Below, one piece after another: positions 42,205 through 53,094 of a stretch of DNA of 64,000 nt. The DNA is from Anaeramoeba flamelloides (lineage: Eukaryota; Metamonada; Anaeramoebidae), in the NCBI GenBank assembly GCA_027625915.1, contig JANTQA010000032.1, positions 14,648,001-14,712,000 on the forward strand. Reading direction: 5' to 3'. The stretch's first letter is position 1, and each line of letters starts with the position of its first letter. The notes beneath the pieces are model-generated. The model ran no database searches. It saw nothing but the letters and a program-made list of their open reading frames with translations, and had not been told where the DNA came from. The position numbers and the translations under genes are program-made.

Positions 42205-42970
42205 ATAGTAAACTTTTTTCAGTCAAGACGCCCAGTTTTATTGAAGAAATAGAACATATTCTCTGAATTCATTATTCTCCTCAAACTAAATTTTCACTTT
42301 TTCCAGCAGAATCATTTTTTCTCATTCTGTCAATTTTTTTTTTTTTTTTGCATTATTTTTTTTTTTGTATTTTACTTTTTGCTTTTTTTTCAAAAATTTA
42401 ATTTGAAAAAAAAAATGTTTGAAACTCCAAATTAACATTAATATACTGTTAATTGTATAATACAAAGATCAAAATTATCATTCAGCTTTCCAAAAAAAAC
42501 CATCTCAATAATTAATATCAAAGATCAAAAGTCCCAATTCTCAAAGGGAAATTAATGATTTAAGCTTACTTTAAGAAATAAAAAGTTCCAAATGTTACAT
42601 GATTATTAAAATATTATGTGGAAAGATGAATGAAAATTTTGTTCCATTTATTTTAAAACAAATAGTAAGGTGTGTTTTTATATTCTTTTAAAATCCATAC
42701 AGTTACAAGTTGGGAATCTTATTGTCAACAATTTTAATTTCCTATAGAAATTGAGAATTTTGTATGAGACGCTCCAATGAAAGGTTCCCAAAAAATTTTT
42801 TAAACTTTTTTTTTTTTTTGAAAATTATGGGATGTTCAGACTTTTCTTTTATGATTATCTACTCTAATACCAAATTTATGATTTATTGCATTTCTAAACA
42901 ATCTAAGTTTTGTTGATTCTTAAAAATAAAGTAAATTTTTCATTTTTGACTGGACCACTATGAGTGAAAT
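42205..42970 (-). mobile_element. GGGGCCCAG family element with nested repeat E
   Basis: Reverse copy of 8370-8895. Left end TTTTTCAGTCAAGACGCCCA, right end GACTGGACCACTATGAGTGA, with both GC-rich termini eroded. Repeat E (42510-42665) interrupts the interior, which explains the greater length. This orders the events: the GGGGCCC element is older than the repeat E insertion. Confidence 0.55.
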
Positions 42971-44100
42971 GAGGTTTATAATATATTTTAATACCTACTA
43001 AAAAATAGAAATCCAAAAAATAAAAAAATTGATCAAGAAAAAATAAATAAAAATAATTTATTTCTTAATCTTATCTGTAACTCTTGATGAAATTATTTAT
43101 TCTTTATTTGGTTTTTTCTTTAATTTTGAATGAAAATACTTTTGTAAAATTTTGGATAAACAAATTACTTTTCATTTCCCAAGCATTTCCAAAATGAATT
43201 TAAAAATCCTATTTTCATTCAATTCATCTAATTCTGATTATTTTTTCCAAAAATAGGATTTTTTTTGAAATTCATCTTCAGAAATAAAGATTTAATTGAC
43301 CACTTCGTTTGATTTTAAAATTATTTATATTCCATTAAATTAGAGCTACATTGGTGTAAATAACACATGTTTTTTACTTTATTATTAAGAAACTTTAACT
43401 CATGTTATAAATATAGGCTGACTTTCGAAAGAAAAGAATTAAATAAATAGTGGTGAAAACAGTATATAAACAAGAAACAGAGTTCTTTTGATAAATTTTA
43501 AAAAAGAATTGTGAAGATATTAAAATATTAAAAGGTAATTTTTTGACAAAAAAAACAGAAAAAGTTGATTTTTTGAATTTTTATAAAAAAAACATTTTTT
43601 TTTGTGGAATCTTATTTGTTAATAATCTTTCTATCTGGTTTTTACACCTCCTGTTTCAGAACGTGGATAATATTTTAATTTTGCAATGTAAATAATATAA
43701 TATTTTTTTTTTACTTTTATATTTTAATTATTTTTCTTCTTCTCTTTTTTATATTTAGTAAATTTTATTTGATTTCTCCTTTCTCAGAATAAATAAATAA
43801 ATAAATAAAAACATTTTTTGATCAATTTTTATAAAAAATCATTTTTTCTCAGAAATTTGAAAAAAATGACGAAATTTTGAAACAAATGTATTTAAGGACT
43901 ATTCGAATTTTATGCTCAGTGAGGGTTGAAATAAAATATTATAAACAGAAAAAAATCTTTAAAAGACAATGTATTGAGGAAAAGTCAAAATATTGCAATT
44001 TTTGGATTTTTTTGATATTTTGCTTGTTAATCATTTATTGATCCAAAAAACTTTTTGAATTTCCCAAAGTAACCAAGGCAAAACTAAAAAGCTATTTTTT
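42971..44100. other. AT-rich spacer
   Basis: No supported gene. 43345-43420 has a TGTAAATAACACATG word reminiscent of repeat 18590. A possible acceptor CCTGTTTCAG at 43660 is followed by only a short open run. Confidence 0.35.
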
Positions 44101-44313
44101 TTGATATTAAGAAAATGCCACTCCACTTTCTTTTCAAGTATATTTATACTCTCTCGCTACACTCTAACATACTTGAAACGAAAGTGGAGTGGCATTTTCC
44201 TAATGAAATTTTTTTCTTCAGAATTTGTTGAAAATAATTTGGATTTGATGAAGGAAAAGTGTTTTTTGACCGAACTCAAAATTATGCAAAAAAAGTTAAA
44301 TTTTTTAAGTTAG
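44101..44313 (+). CDS. Small ORF or terminal exon with hairpin at its 5' end
   Basis: A 70-codon frame. Its 5' half lies in the hairpin at 44111-44199. The 3' part, after TTTTTTTCTTCAG (an excellent acceptor ending at 44221), reads FVENNLDLMKEKCFLTELKI...KKLNFLS and stops. The likelier reading is a last exon (44222-44313, entering in phase 2 of a codon) of an unidentified plus-strand gene, with the hairpin in its intron. No upstream exon with matching phase was found. Confidence 0.3.
   Translation: MILRKCHSTFFSSIFILSRYTLTYLKRKWSGIFLMKFFSSEFVENNLDLMKEKCFLTELKIMQKKLNFLS
44111..44199. repeat. Near-perfect 31-bp stem hairpin
   Basis: 44111-44130 (GAAAATGCCACTCCACTTTC) pairs perfectly with 44180-44199. 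After one mismatch, 44132-44141 pairs with 44169-44178, leaving a 27-base loop that contains CTCTCTCGCTACACTC. Pairing may extend a few bases outward through ATTA/TAAT. The stem is far richer in G+C than its surroundings, and no second copy occurs in the window. Confidence 0.8.
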
Positions 44314-44459
44314 CAAGATCCCTTAGATCAAGTTTCTTTTAAGTCTTTAAATATGTTTCTAGGTGGAAATTTAGTATTCACTAACCATAAAATTCGAATA
44401 ATCCTTAATATTATTGAAATATTTTGATTAATCAAAGATCATACCTCTAAAATCAATTT

Positions 44460-44600
44460 GAATCTGAACCAAGTATATATGTATGTGATTTCCTAACTTC
44501 AAATACCCAAGTCTGAAAAAAAAAAAAAAAAGTTAAATTTTTGTAATGGGTTAAAGGTTGTCAAAACGGGTTATTTTCACAACTGTAAAAATAATTCTGA
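44460..44600 (+). repeat. ~150-bp repeat shared with 18590-18760
   Basis: Inverted copy of the 18.6-kb repeat: GAACCAAGTATATATGTATG, CAAGTCTGAAAA, A-run, TTAAATTTTTGTAATGGGTT, ACGGGTTATTTTCAC. Lies upstream of the small membrane-protein gene. Confidence 0.5.
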
Positions 44601-44867
44601 ATTCATAATCGAAATTAATTGTTAATTTTTTCTTTTATTTTGGGTTGAATCTTTTTTAATTGTTTTTTGATTCCGAGATTTCAACTTCTCTATTTTAATT
44701 TTTGAAATGGTGTTGTTTTCTTTTGGTTTTGTTTGAGAAAAATATTTGAAAAAAGAATTTTGAAAGGAAATTTGTCACAAAAGGTTAAAATACTAATAAA
44801 TAGTAATGGGGTGAGAAATTCAAGGTAATCAATTGTTAGGATTCTACAAATTAAATAGATAAAGAAA

Positions 44868-45751
44868 ATGACACTTGGAAAAAAGGCATTTGGGGAACTT
44901 TTTTTTTTTTCAATCACGATTTCAACAAATTTATTTGGAATGCTGAGTTTTAGTGTTTATCTTCTAAAAGAAAATATTTGTTTCAAATGTACACTTACTT
45001 TTCAGGCCTATTCTTCTTTGGTTTTACTGTTTGGATTAATTTCACTCTTTGGTATAAACACATTTCGAGATCGAAAACCAAATTGTAATAAAACCAAAAA
45101 AATAATCAAAAAAAAATGTTCCAAAATTGAAAAATGAAAGATTCAACTCAGGAATTAATTTGGGTTAACATTTCGCTTTCTGAACATAAATAAAGCTGCG
45201 TATGATGTTTTGGTTTCGTGGTTTCAATATCTTGTGGAACTCAAAAAATATTCTACAGTTCGGACCAGACAATTAAATCATTTCAAAAAAGGTAAAATGA
45301 AATTACTTCTTGCATTTAAATTTTTTTAAATCAAATTGATAATAATCTAATTACTCAAGAACTTGGTGGTGTGTTTATATACTAGGGTTGAGAATTGAAA
45401 ATATTTAGTCTTCGGTGTTTGGCTTTAAAAAAGAAAATCATCAGCATTTAATCAAAATAATTTTCGTTTAACAACTTATTTTCTTGAAAATAAAATAACT
45501 ATTTTCAGATCCAATAATCCTAATCGTGTCGATTCATTTTAGTTCAGAGTACACATAAACCTACAACTAATAATACGAATAATTCAAAAAGAATTTTTTA
45601 TTAATTGAGAATTCCAGTTTTTTGTTTTTTTTTTTTTTTTTTTTTTTTAGAAAAGATACTCAATTTTACAAAAGGTGATATTCGTGAACAAACTAATTTC
45701 TTAGCATATGAAAATAATAAACCACAATATCATTTATTTATTTTTTTTTGA
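44868..45751 (+). CDS. Probable small two-span membrane protein, three exons
   Basis: Predicted join 44868-45084, 45196-45291, 45651-45751 gives 137 residues. Both junctions are phase 1 with donors GTAATAAA and GTAAAATG; the last acceptor is a long T tract plus TTAG, while the first (AAATAAAG) is weak. Residues about 10-33 (LFFFSITISTNLFGMLSFSV) and 46-64 (AYSSLVLLFGLISLFGI) are hydrophobic spans, separated by a short loop with CFKC. The tail is hydrophilic: AYDVLVSWFQYLVELKKYST, RTRQLNHFKK, EKILNFTKGDIREQTNFLAY, ending HLFIFF. The matching phases and protein-like exons 2 and 3 support it; I recognise no family. Exon 1 alone, without splicing, would give an 89-residue frame. tRNA-Lys lies 185 bases downstream on the other strand. 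Confidence 0.5.
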
Positions 45752-45936
45752 AAAAATAGATTTCTTTTTGTGTTAAAAATATGAAAAAAAATGTTCGTTA
45801 TTTGCAAAAAATATTTTTTTTTGAATAAGATCAGACCTGAATTGGTGCATTTTAAAAAAAAGTTTCTTAACTTTTCTGAGAGTAGAACACTTGGAGATAT
45901 TAAAAAGTTAAAAGAAAGTTAAAAAAAAAAAAATGA

Positions 45937-46009
45937 AGCTCCGCGCGGGGCTCGAACCCGCGACATTCAGGTTAAAAGCCTGACGCTCTGCCGACTGAGC
46001 TAGCGAAGC
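45937..46009 (-). tRNA. tRNA-Lys (TTT)
   Basis: The minus strand gives a 73-nt cloverleaf: acceptor GCTTCGC/GCGGAGC (one G-U), D-arm GCTC/GAGC with loop AGTCGGCA, anticodon stem TCAGG/CCTGA with loop CTTTTAA (TTT), T-arm GCGGG TTCGAGC CCCGC. Position 73 is T, unusual for tRNA-Lys. A/B boxes are intact (TAGCTCAGTCGGCAGAGC; GGTTCGAGCCC). A 13-base T run three bases downstream can terminate RNA polymerase III. No intron. Confidence 0.95.
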
Positions 46010-46194
46010 TAAATGTTCGAAAAAGTGGAAGAAAAATATGATATAAATTAAGATATACAACTTTTAACTAGACTATTAAACAAACAATATTTTTAAATTT
46101 ACTCTTTTAAACAAAACAATTATAAAAATAACACATATCTCCGAAATACAAATACTATATGATTCAATTTCAAAATAAACATACTCTAAATTAC

Positions 46195-46335
46195 ATAATA
46201 AATGGAACAAAATTTTCGTTCAGGTTTACAAAAAAAGATTTTTTGTTCAGTGATAAATTTCAAATATTTTAATCCATAAAAAAAGAGAAATTATTAATTT
46301 GGCTTTTTAGGATTGGGTATTGTGATCATTTATTA
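46195..46335 (-). repeat. Repeat E, copy 4
   Basis: AATGGAACAAAATTTTCGTT, TTTCAAATATTTTAATCC and CTTTTTAGGATTGGG match the copy at 20405-20545. It lies about 190 bases upstream of tRNA-Lys in the direction of transcription. Confidence 0.5.
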
Positions 46336-47653
46336 AAATCCTTGAGCTAGATATTTTTAGAAACTGAAGGAAAAAGTTGATCATTATATATTACAATCAA
46401 TAGTATTGGTATACACAAAATTCAAATACAAAAAAACTTTATCTACTGTTGTGTAAATAAAAAATGGAGAAATTTTCAAATATTATATAAAATAAAAAGT
46501 GTTTTTTATGATATAGAAGAGATATAAATTATCCAATCAAAGAACCAATATAGAACCCTACTTAAATATGATCTTGGTCTATTAAAGTTCTATTATTTAA
46601 AAATAAATTCGAAAAAAAAAAGATCAAATAGTAAAATTTATCTCAAAAAATAAACTTAATTTTTTTGAACATTTTTAATCATCAAAAAAGACAAAAAACT
46701 TTTAAAAAAATTGAGAAAATTACAAAAAATTTTCAATAAATTGCATTCCTAATTTAAATTTTACTAAAAATATCAACGAGTTTACTTTAAAAATTGATTT
46801 GAACTGGGGTATACTTTTCGATAGTTAATTGTATGTTGTATTGGAACAAGAAGAAGAAAAAGCGCTGATTATTTCTTGAAACACGGATTATCATAGTTAT
46901 TTCATGAATTATTTTAATTATGTAAAGTCCCGAATACAAATACCTTTTTTTTTTTTTTATTATTTAAGAAAAAAAAAAAAAATAGTGTTTTTTTTTAAAT
47001 ATTAGAAATCAAAAATACTCTTTATAAAGCAACAAACAATAAAAAATTCACAAAACGGATATTGATTTTAGAAGGTATTAATAAAAAAAAAAAAAATCCA
47101 AAAAGTGAAGAATCAAATTGGAAAATTTTGAAAAAAAAATAGAAAAAATTTACTTTGAAACTTTTCAGCGTGAAAAAATAATTTTTTTTAAATAAATTAT
47201 CAAAAAAAATTGAAAATTGAAAAATTCAAGGATTTATTGAAAAATTTTCCACTAATCTCCTTTCTATTGTAAATTTACTGAAAATATCAAGAATACTAAC
47301 TTCAAAATTGATTTAACTTTGGTATACTATTGGGCATTCAATTGGATTTTTAATTTTCAAAACCCAAACAACACCTAGTTATATTTTGAAACGCATGCTC
47401 TAGAAACTGTCTAAGCATTTTTTTCCCACTTTAATTTGTTGCTAGAAGAAGAAAACCTTTTCACTGGTCTTTCCTGAATTTATTTTTTTAAATTTATTTC
47501 AAATCAAAAAAAAAAAAAAACAAAATAAAGGAATTCAAGTATTTAAAAATTAATAATTAGAACAATTCAAAATTATTTTTTTAATTTTTTAAATTTCAAG
47601 ATTAAGTCTATAATTCATTTCAAGGAACTAGTAACTCTTATTTGTTATCCCTC

Positions 47654-47691
<38 letters not shown>

Positions 47692-47959
47692 TAGAGTAAT
47701 TTTTTACACAAAGATACAATTAAACCCGATAAGTAACTTCATTTATTAACTTTTGAGAAAGGGGTTATCATTTTTTACGGATTTCATTTTTACCACAATT
47801 ATAATTTCAGTCAAAAGATCTGATCCTTTTTATTTGGATTTTTGGATCAACACAATTATGAAAAAATTATTTCAAAAAATTATAAAGTATTTGCTAATTT
47901 TACCCTTTTAAATAACTTCAATTAGAATAAAAACTATTGGTTAATAAAATATATTGGAT
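46336..47959. other. AT-rich spacer with a diverged direct repeat and a 33-base A run
   Basis: 46735-46850 and 47245-47345 are diverged direct repeats (AATTGATTTGAACTGGGGTA versus AATTGATTTAACTTTGGTAT contexts), each followed by a GAAGAAGAAAA word. A(33) runs at 47655-47687. No gene recognised. Confidence 0.45.
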
Positions 47960-48456
47960 CAAAAAATATTTTTCAAGATATTTTACAATTTAACTTGGAA
48001 AATCCAATTTTCCCTGTTCTGTTAAGATTTTTTTTCAAATTTATTATTAAAAATTATAATAATTTTTTCCCACAGCTACAAGGTCATTTTATTATATTTT
48101 AAAAGTATTTTAAATCTGATGAATATCTTTCAAATAGTGAATCAATTATTCTGGCTATTAAGAATTATTTCTTATTTTAAATTAGAAAAACTATTTTTTC
48201 TTTGATTATCAGTTTGGTTTTTTTTAATTTTTGAAATAAACCAAAAATTTCATAAATTTTTTGTTTATTTCAAAAAATTAAAAAAAAAATAGGATATATA
48301 TATCATTCGGTTTTCTTTTTTTTTCTGTTTATTTCAAGAATTAATAGATTTTACTCTATTATTTTGAATTCTGGAAAAGCTAACGTTAGCCTTTCTTGAA
48401 TTTTATTTTTATTTGGTAAATTGGTAAATTTTCGTTAGATTTTTTTGAGTTTTCTA

Positions 48457-48653
48457 CAGTCAGTTTCACTTTTAAGGCACAAACTTTCAACGAAATTTAA
48501 GGCACAAAAAAATCCCAAATTAAGGCACAAAATTTTCAATTATTTTTTTTTTACAAATTATTTTACTAGAATCTGAATTTTGTGCCTTAATTTGAGATTT
48601 TTTTCTGGCTTAAATTTCGTTGAAAGTCTGTGCCTTAAAAGTGAAAATGACAG
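48457..48653. mobile_element. Palindromic MITE, copy 3
   Basis: CAGTCAGTTTCACTTTTAAG start; TA on each side; the right end is mutated to AATGACAG. Interrupts hairpin cluster 4. Confidence 0.78.
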
Positions 48654-49029
48654 TATTTTTTAGGAAAAATCAATAGATTTTCGTAAGGTTTTTTTACTTT
48701 TTGAAATAAATTGAAAATTTTAATAAATTTTCGGTTTATTTCAAAAAGTAAAAAAAAACCTAGAACACTTCACAAATACAATAGAAAACCTCAAAAAAAC
48801 CTAGAAAACTTCAATAATTAAACTTAAAACCTCAAGAAAAAGGAATTTGTTTATTTTTTAATTGAGAAATATAAAGAAAATAAAAGAAATATCAGTTAAT
48901 TTCAAAAATTAAAAAAAAAAAAACAGCTTTTAACTTTTCCAAAATTTAAATTAATGGAGTATATTCTTTGATTTTTCTCTATTCTTTGGAATTCTATAAA
49001 AGCTAGGCACTATATTGTACTTAATTTTA

Positions 49030-49225
49030 CAGTCAGTTTCACTTTTAAGGCACAAACTATCAACGAAATTTAAGGCACAAAAAAATCTCAAATTAAGGAA
49101 CAAAATTTGGAATTTTTTTTTTTACAATTTATTTTTACTAGAATTTGAATTTTGTGCGTTAATTTGAGATTTTTTTGTACCTTAAATTTCTTAGAAAGTT
49201 TGTGCCTTAAAAGTAAAACTGACTG
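49030..49225. mobile_element. Palindromic MITE, copy 4
   Basis: CAGTCAGTTTCACTTTTAAG start and AAACTGACTG end, TA-flanked, about 196 bp. Also within hairpin cluster 4, same sub-type as copy 3 (TTTCAC rather than TTCCAC). Confidence 0.78.
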
Positions 49226-49541
49226 TATGTTTTTTTCATTTTTATAATAAACAGAAAATTTATTAAAATTTTAGGTTTATTTCAAAAATTAAAAAAAAAC
49301 AATTGTTAGGTTTTTCCAGAATTTTCAAGAATAGAGTAAAATCCAAGATTTTTCTCCATACTTTTTAATTTTGGTAAAGTGTTCCTAGGTAGGTTTATTT
49401 TTTTAATTTTTCTTTTTTAATAATAAATTCAATAGATTTTTCAAAAAATAGAAAACCTCAAAAAAAGATAGGTACTTGAAACTTGACGGGAAAGGAATAT
49501 TTTATCATCAGTTATTTTTTTCCTTATTTGAGTTTTTTCAG

Positions 49542-49727
49542 ATGAGTAAGAGTGTTTTCAAAACTATTAGTTATTATCTCTTCAAAAAATATCCTAAAGT
49601 TGTGTTTAACAAAAATTCATTGTCACATCTATTTAAAAAGTTTGATCCCAAAATAGACCTTTTAAAAGGCAAGAGATATTTAAAAGGTCTAGTACTATTA
49701 ACAACAATAAATAAAACAGTCTCATGA
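49542..49727 (+). CDS. Small ORF, unknown
   Basis: 61 codons from ATG 49542, which directly follows TTTTTTCAG: MSKSVFKTISYYLFKKYPKV then VFNKNSLSHLFKKFDPKIDL and KGKRYLKGLVLLTTINKTVS. Basic and not obviously low-complexity. It abuts hairpin cluster 4 and could belong to that repeat or be an exon with a nearby acceptor. Not recognised. Confidence 0.3.
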   Translation: MSKSVFKTISYYLFKKYPKVVFNKNSLSHLFKKFDPKIDLLKGKRYLKGLVLLTTINKTVS

Positions 49728-50506
49728 TTTTTAAGAACTGCTATGTTGATTATATTTTGAATAAACTCGATTAACAAGTGATGAAATGATAATTGAGGTT
49801 GTAGTTTTGTCTAACTTTTTTTTTTCAATTTTATTTTTTCATACAAGAGAAATCAGAAAAAGAAAAATTTACCAAAAATTCTTATTTTTGAAGAAATCCC
49901 ACTGTAGTAATTTCTGAGAATCTGTATGGCAAAAAAACTTGAAATTTTAATCAAATTTTAAAATACAATCAAAAAATAAATCAAATATTGAATCCTTGAA
50001 GATCTAAAAAAATTGATGATCTATTTTATTCACGAATAGTTATGAAATTTCTTTACATTTATAAGACTAGGAAATATTCTCTTTCAAATATTAAGAGTAT
50101 CAACAATTAACTGTTTGTATTAAATCAGTTATTTGCTAATATCTAATTTTTTTATTATAATTAAAAGTATTTATTTGAATTCTTTTTATTTGTTTGAAAA
50201 TATTTAAAAAAATTAAGGAAAATTGCGAATTTTATTGATAAAAAAAATCTTTTTGCACTTTAATAACTCACTAAAAGAATTAAGAAGGGGTTATTAATTA
50301 TTGATCATAAATTATCAAATTAAAAGGTATTACTTGAGATTTAAAGTAGAATTTTACCAGGTTTTAAAAAAGTAGTTCGGGAGAATTTTTAATTTGATTC
50401 TTGGGTTTTTTTTCTCAGATTTTTTCATTTAATAAAGAGAAAAAATTGGTTTGAACTATTCTTTGAATCAAAAAATTATATTTTTAAAAGTTTAAAATAA
50501 TTATTA

Positions 50507-50703
50507 TAGTCAGTTCCACTTTTAAGATATAGACTTTCAACAAAAATTAAGTGCACAAAAAATAATCTCAAATTAAGGCAAAAAATTCAAATTCTAGCAA
50601 AATAAAATGTGTAAAAAAAAATTCCAAAAAATGTTCTTTAATTTGAGATTTTTTGTGCCTTAAATTTTGTTGAAAGTCTATATCTTAAAATTGGAACTGA
50701 CTG
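50507..50703. mobile_element. Palindromic MITE, copy 5
   Basis: Starts TAGTCAGTTCCACTTTTAAG and ends GGAACTGACTG with TA flanks; nearly full-length palindrome. Confidence 0.78.
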
Positions 50704-51360
50704 TAATTAAGAAAATATGTTGAATTTTGAACTTATTAAAAATGACAAAAATAATTCATACTTTTAAAAACAATAATTCTTTTCTAAAAATAGCATTTAA
50801 AGAAAATTTGCTCTTTTAGTAATCAGATTTTTACTTTGTTTTTCAATTTCAAGATGTGGTAAAATTTTTTTGAATTGGCTATTAAATTTACTAAAAGATT
50901 TTTTTTAGTTTACTAGTCCCCTAATAAAAACAAAAAGACTGATTACTTTTGCTCCTCTTAAACCGAAAATAATTTTTTTACCAAAATATTTCCCGTATGT
51001 ACAAAAAAAAATTATCAAAATTGTCTATTGGTTAATTATTTAATATTTCCCAAAGAAATCTAACTGATTATTCTAACTAATCTACATTACGAAAAAAATC
51101 CAAGAGATACATTTTGTAATCCTAAAGTCTCTATATTTATGATTCAACCTCTAAAATTTGTCTCGAAATGGCGATTCTTTTCTGAATAAATCTTGAACTA
51201 TTTATAAATACAAGTCTGATTTGTAATTGTTACGATCAACTTTTGGTACTAATTTACTAATAGAATTTTAAGAGATATCTGAATAATGGTACACAACTAT
51301 TATTTACCTTGAATAATTACAAACTTTTATTTTAGACTTTTGCTTGTTGGGTACTAATCG
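50704..51360. other. AT-rich spacer
   Basis: Nothing recognised apart from an ACTAGTCCCCTAATAA word at about 50918 that echoes the end of the TTAA-type MITE. Confidence 0.4.
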
Positions 51361-51927
51361 CTTAATGTTTACAATCCCTGAAATTTGAAAAAAAGATTAT
51401 CTTGTGTTGTGTCTAGTGACTTGTTAATTTGGTTCTTATCTGATCGATCTTGTGCTGGGTCTGGATTTTAAAAGTGGTTCAAAATGGCAATTTTTGACAA
51501 TTTATTTTTTTTTCCGAAATCAGAAATGAAGAGTGTATAATTAATTGGCTGGAACTTAAGTTGTAAAAAAATGTGGTTTGTGTGTTGTTGACTGAAATTT
51601 TTAATTAGGTTTGGTTTTATTCGGTGCTTTTAAAAAAGAATTTTTTTTCAACAAGTTAATTGACAAAAACCAAAAGTATTTAAAAATTTTCTTCTACAAC
51701 CCAAAAATTTAAATTTATTCTTAAACGCCTACCAATCTATAAATCTTACACTCTTTATTTCGGATTTTGGAAAAAAAAAAAAAACTAATTGTCAAAAATT
51801 ACAATTTTGAACCACTAATAAAACCCATACCAAATCCAAGATCGATCAGCTAAGAACCAAATTAACAAACCAATACACCCTACAGAAGATATTCTTCTTT
51901 CCAATTTCAGGGATTGTAAACCTTAAG
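51361..51927. mobile_element. Long-armed inverted repeat element (~567 bp)
   Basis: Arms of about 190 bp: the left starts CTTAATGTTTACAATCCCTG, the right ends CAGGGATTGTAAACCTTAAG. Matching inner blocks include AATTTGGTTCTTATCTGATC/GATCAGCTAAGAACCAAATT, TGACAATT/AATTGTCA and AAGAGTGTA/TACACTCTT. The loop of about 180 bp has no convincing gene. A diverged relative is at 38805-39830. Confidence 0.7.
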
Positions 51928-52360
51928 ATATAAAAAAGGTAAATAAGAAATTAATAGTGATCATTAATTCCAAAGAAAAAAACTTTTACTTACATTCCTT
52001 AAATATTTAAAACTCTTTTCAGATTATCAACAAAGGATACTTGATTTAAAAATTATAATTAAAAGTTAAATTCAATCAATTGATTTGAAATGACATTTGT
52101 CTCATTCTTTTTTATTTTTTGTTGCAGAATTAACCTTTTTTTACTTTACAAGTGTTTTTTTATTGTTGTGTTTGGTTGGTTGATTATGATAAATTGGGAA
52201 ACCGCCATTTTATAGAAACTTCACAGCAAGCTTAGCTAAGGTATTTTTTCTTCAAAAAAAAAAAATAAGAAGAGAGTCAGACAAGATATTTTGATGGGAA
52301 AACGCCAACATAAATATTTGTTTTTGTCGTCAAATAAAATTAAAAAAAATTTCGTCCTTA

Positions 52361-52609
52361 TTAGAAGTCTTCTTTTTTTTGATTTTTTATTGGGAAGCTT
52401 GAATATGAAAGATCTTCAATTAACAAATCGACCATGTTTTGTGCTTTTTTAAAATCATAATATGCATTTTCAACAAGATTTTCCAATTCTTGATAACCCT
52501 TGTTTCTTTTACTTGTTTTTTTCTTTTTTTTTTTGTTTTTATTTTTAAGGTTGTTTTTGTTTTTGTTTTTTTTGTGGTGTGTCTTAATTGATTTTTTTTT
52601 GTTTGACAT
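52361..52609 (-). CDS. Small basic protein, 82 residues, unknown
   Basis: Starts MSNKKKSIKTHHKKNKNKNN; residues 1-38 are Lys/Asn-rich low complexity. Residues 39-82 (GYQELENLVENAYYDFKKAQ...DLLIEDLSYSSFPI) are predicted helical and compositionally normal, which favours a real gene over chance. The ATG follows an A-rich leader (AAGCAAAATG). No introns needed. It could bind nucleic acid through its basic tail, but that is speculation; no family recognised. Confidence 0.45.
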   Translation of the reverse strand: MSNKKKSIKTHHKKNKNKNNLKNKNKKKKKKTSKRNKGYQELENLVENAYYDFKKAQNMVDLLIEDLSYSSFPIKNQKKEDF

Positions 52610-53094
52610 TTTGCTTTCTTAAAAAGTGGTTAGTTAGAAAAGTTCCACCAAAAGTGTTTTAGAAAAAAGAAGGAAACTTTTTCAAAAAATGAATTAAAAT
52701 ATTTTTTTTTTAAGGGTTTTCTATCAATTAAAGACAAACCATCAATCTTTACAAACTACTTTGTTTTGGGAAATCTTTGATCAAGAAGAGAAATAATGTC
52801 GAAATTATTACCAAGAATGAAAATTTTTCAATTTTTTCGTATTTTCAAAGATTTTTTTTATTTTGGAAATATTGAAATTATGATTTAACTCCGAGACTTT
52901 AGTTTCTTATGTAAATAAATAAAAAGTAAAATTATTTTCAATTTTGAAAGAAAATAAATAAGGAATAGGAAATAATTGACTAAGCCCAACAGCTCTCCAC
53001 TCGTATGAAAAAATCAAATTCAAAATGTTATGTTAGAGAAAAATATTTCTTTAATTATGGTTTCATCAATAGGGATTAAGTTTTACTTCTAAAC
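52610..53094. other. Spacer upstream of the small basic ORF
   Basis: Presumed 5' flank of the minus-strand ORF. A plus-strand open run at 52988-53080 (AQQLSTRMKKSNSKCYVREK...) has protein-like composition but is only about 31 codons. Confidence 0.35.

Larger units (their letters stand above)
47960..49480 (-). repeat. Hairpin-unit array, cluster 4, with two nested MITEs
   Basis: Reverse orientation relative to cluster 3: the shared flank (CCCTGTTCTGTTAAGATTTT) is at 47960-48190. Units with AAATAAACC(A/G)AAAATTTCA arms lie at 48225-48290, 48700-48765 and 49240-49300. Units with the AATTC...GAAT palindrome lie near 48340-48380, 48945-49005 and 49315-49375. Two palindromic MITEs (48457-48653, 49030-49225) are inserted between units, so the array predates them. 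Confidence 0.65.

Noticed and set aside
52120-52260. Plus-strand run VWLVDYDKLGNRHFIETSQQ near 52155-52242
   Set aside because: Protein-like but about 33 codons only, no acceptor in phase, and downstream of an opposite-strand ORF; chance cannot be excluded.
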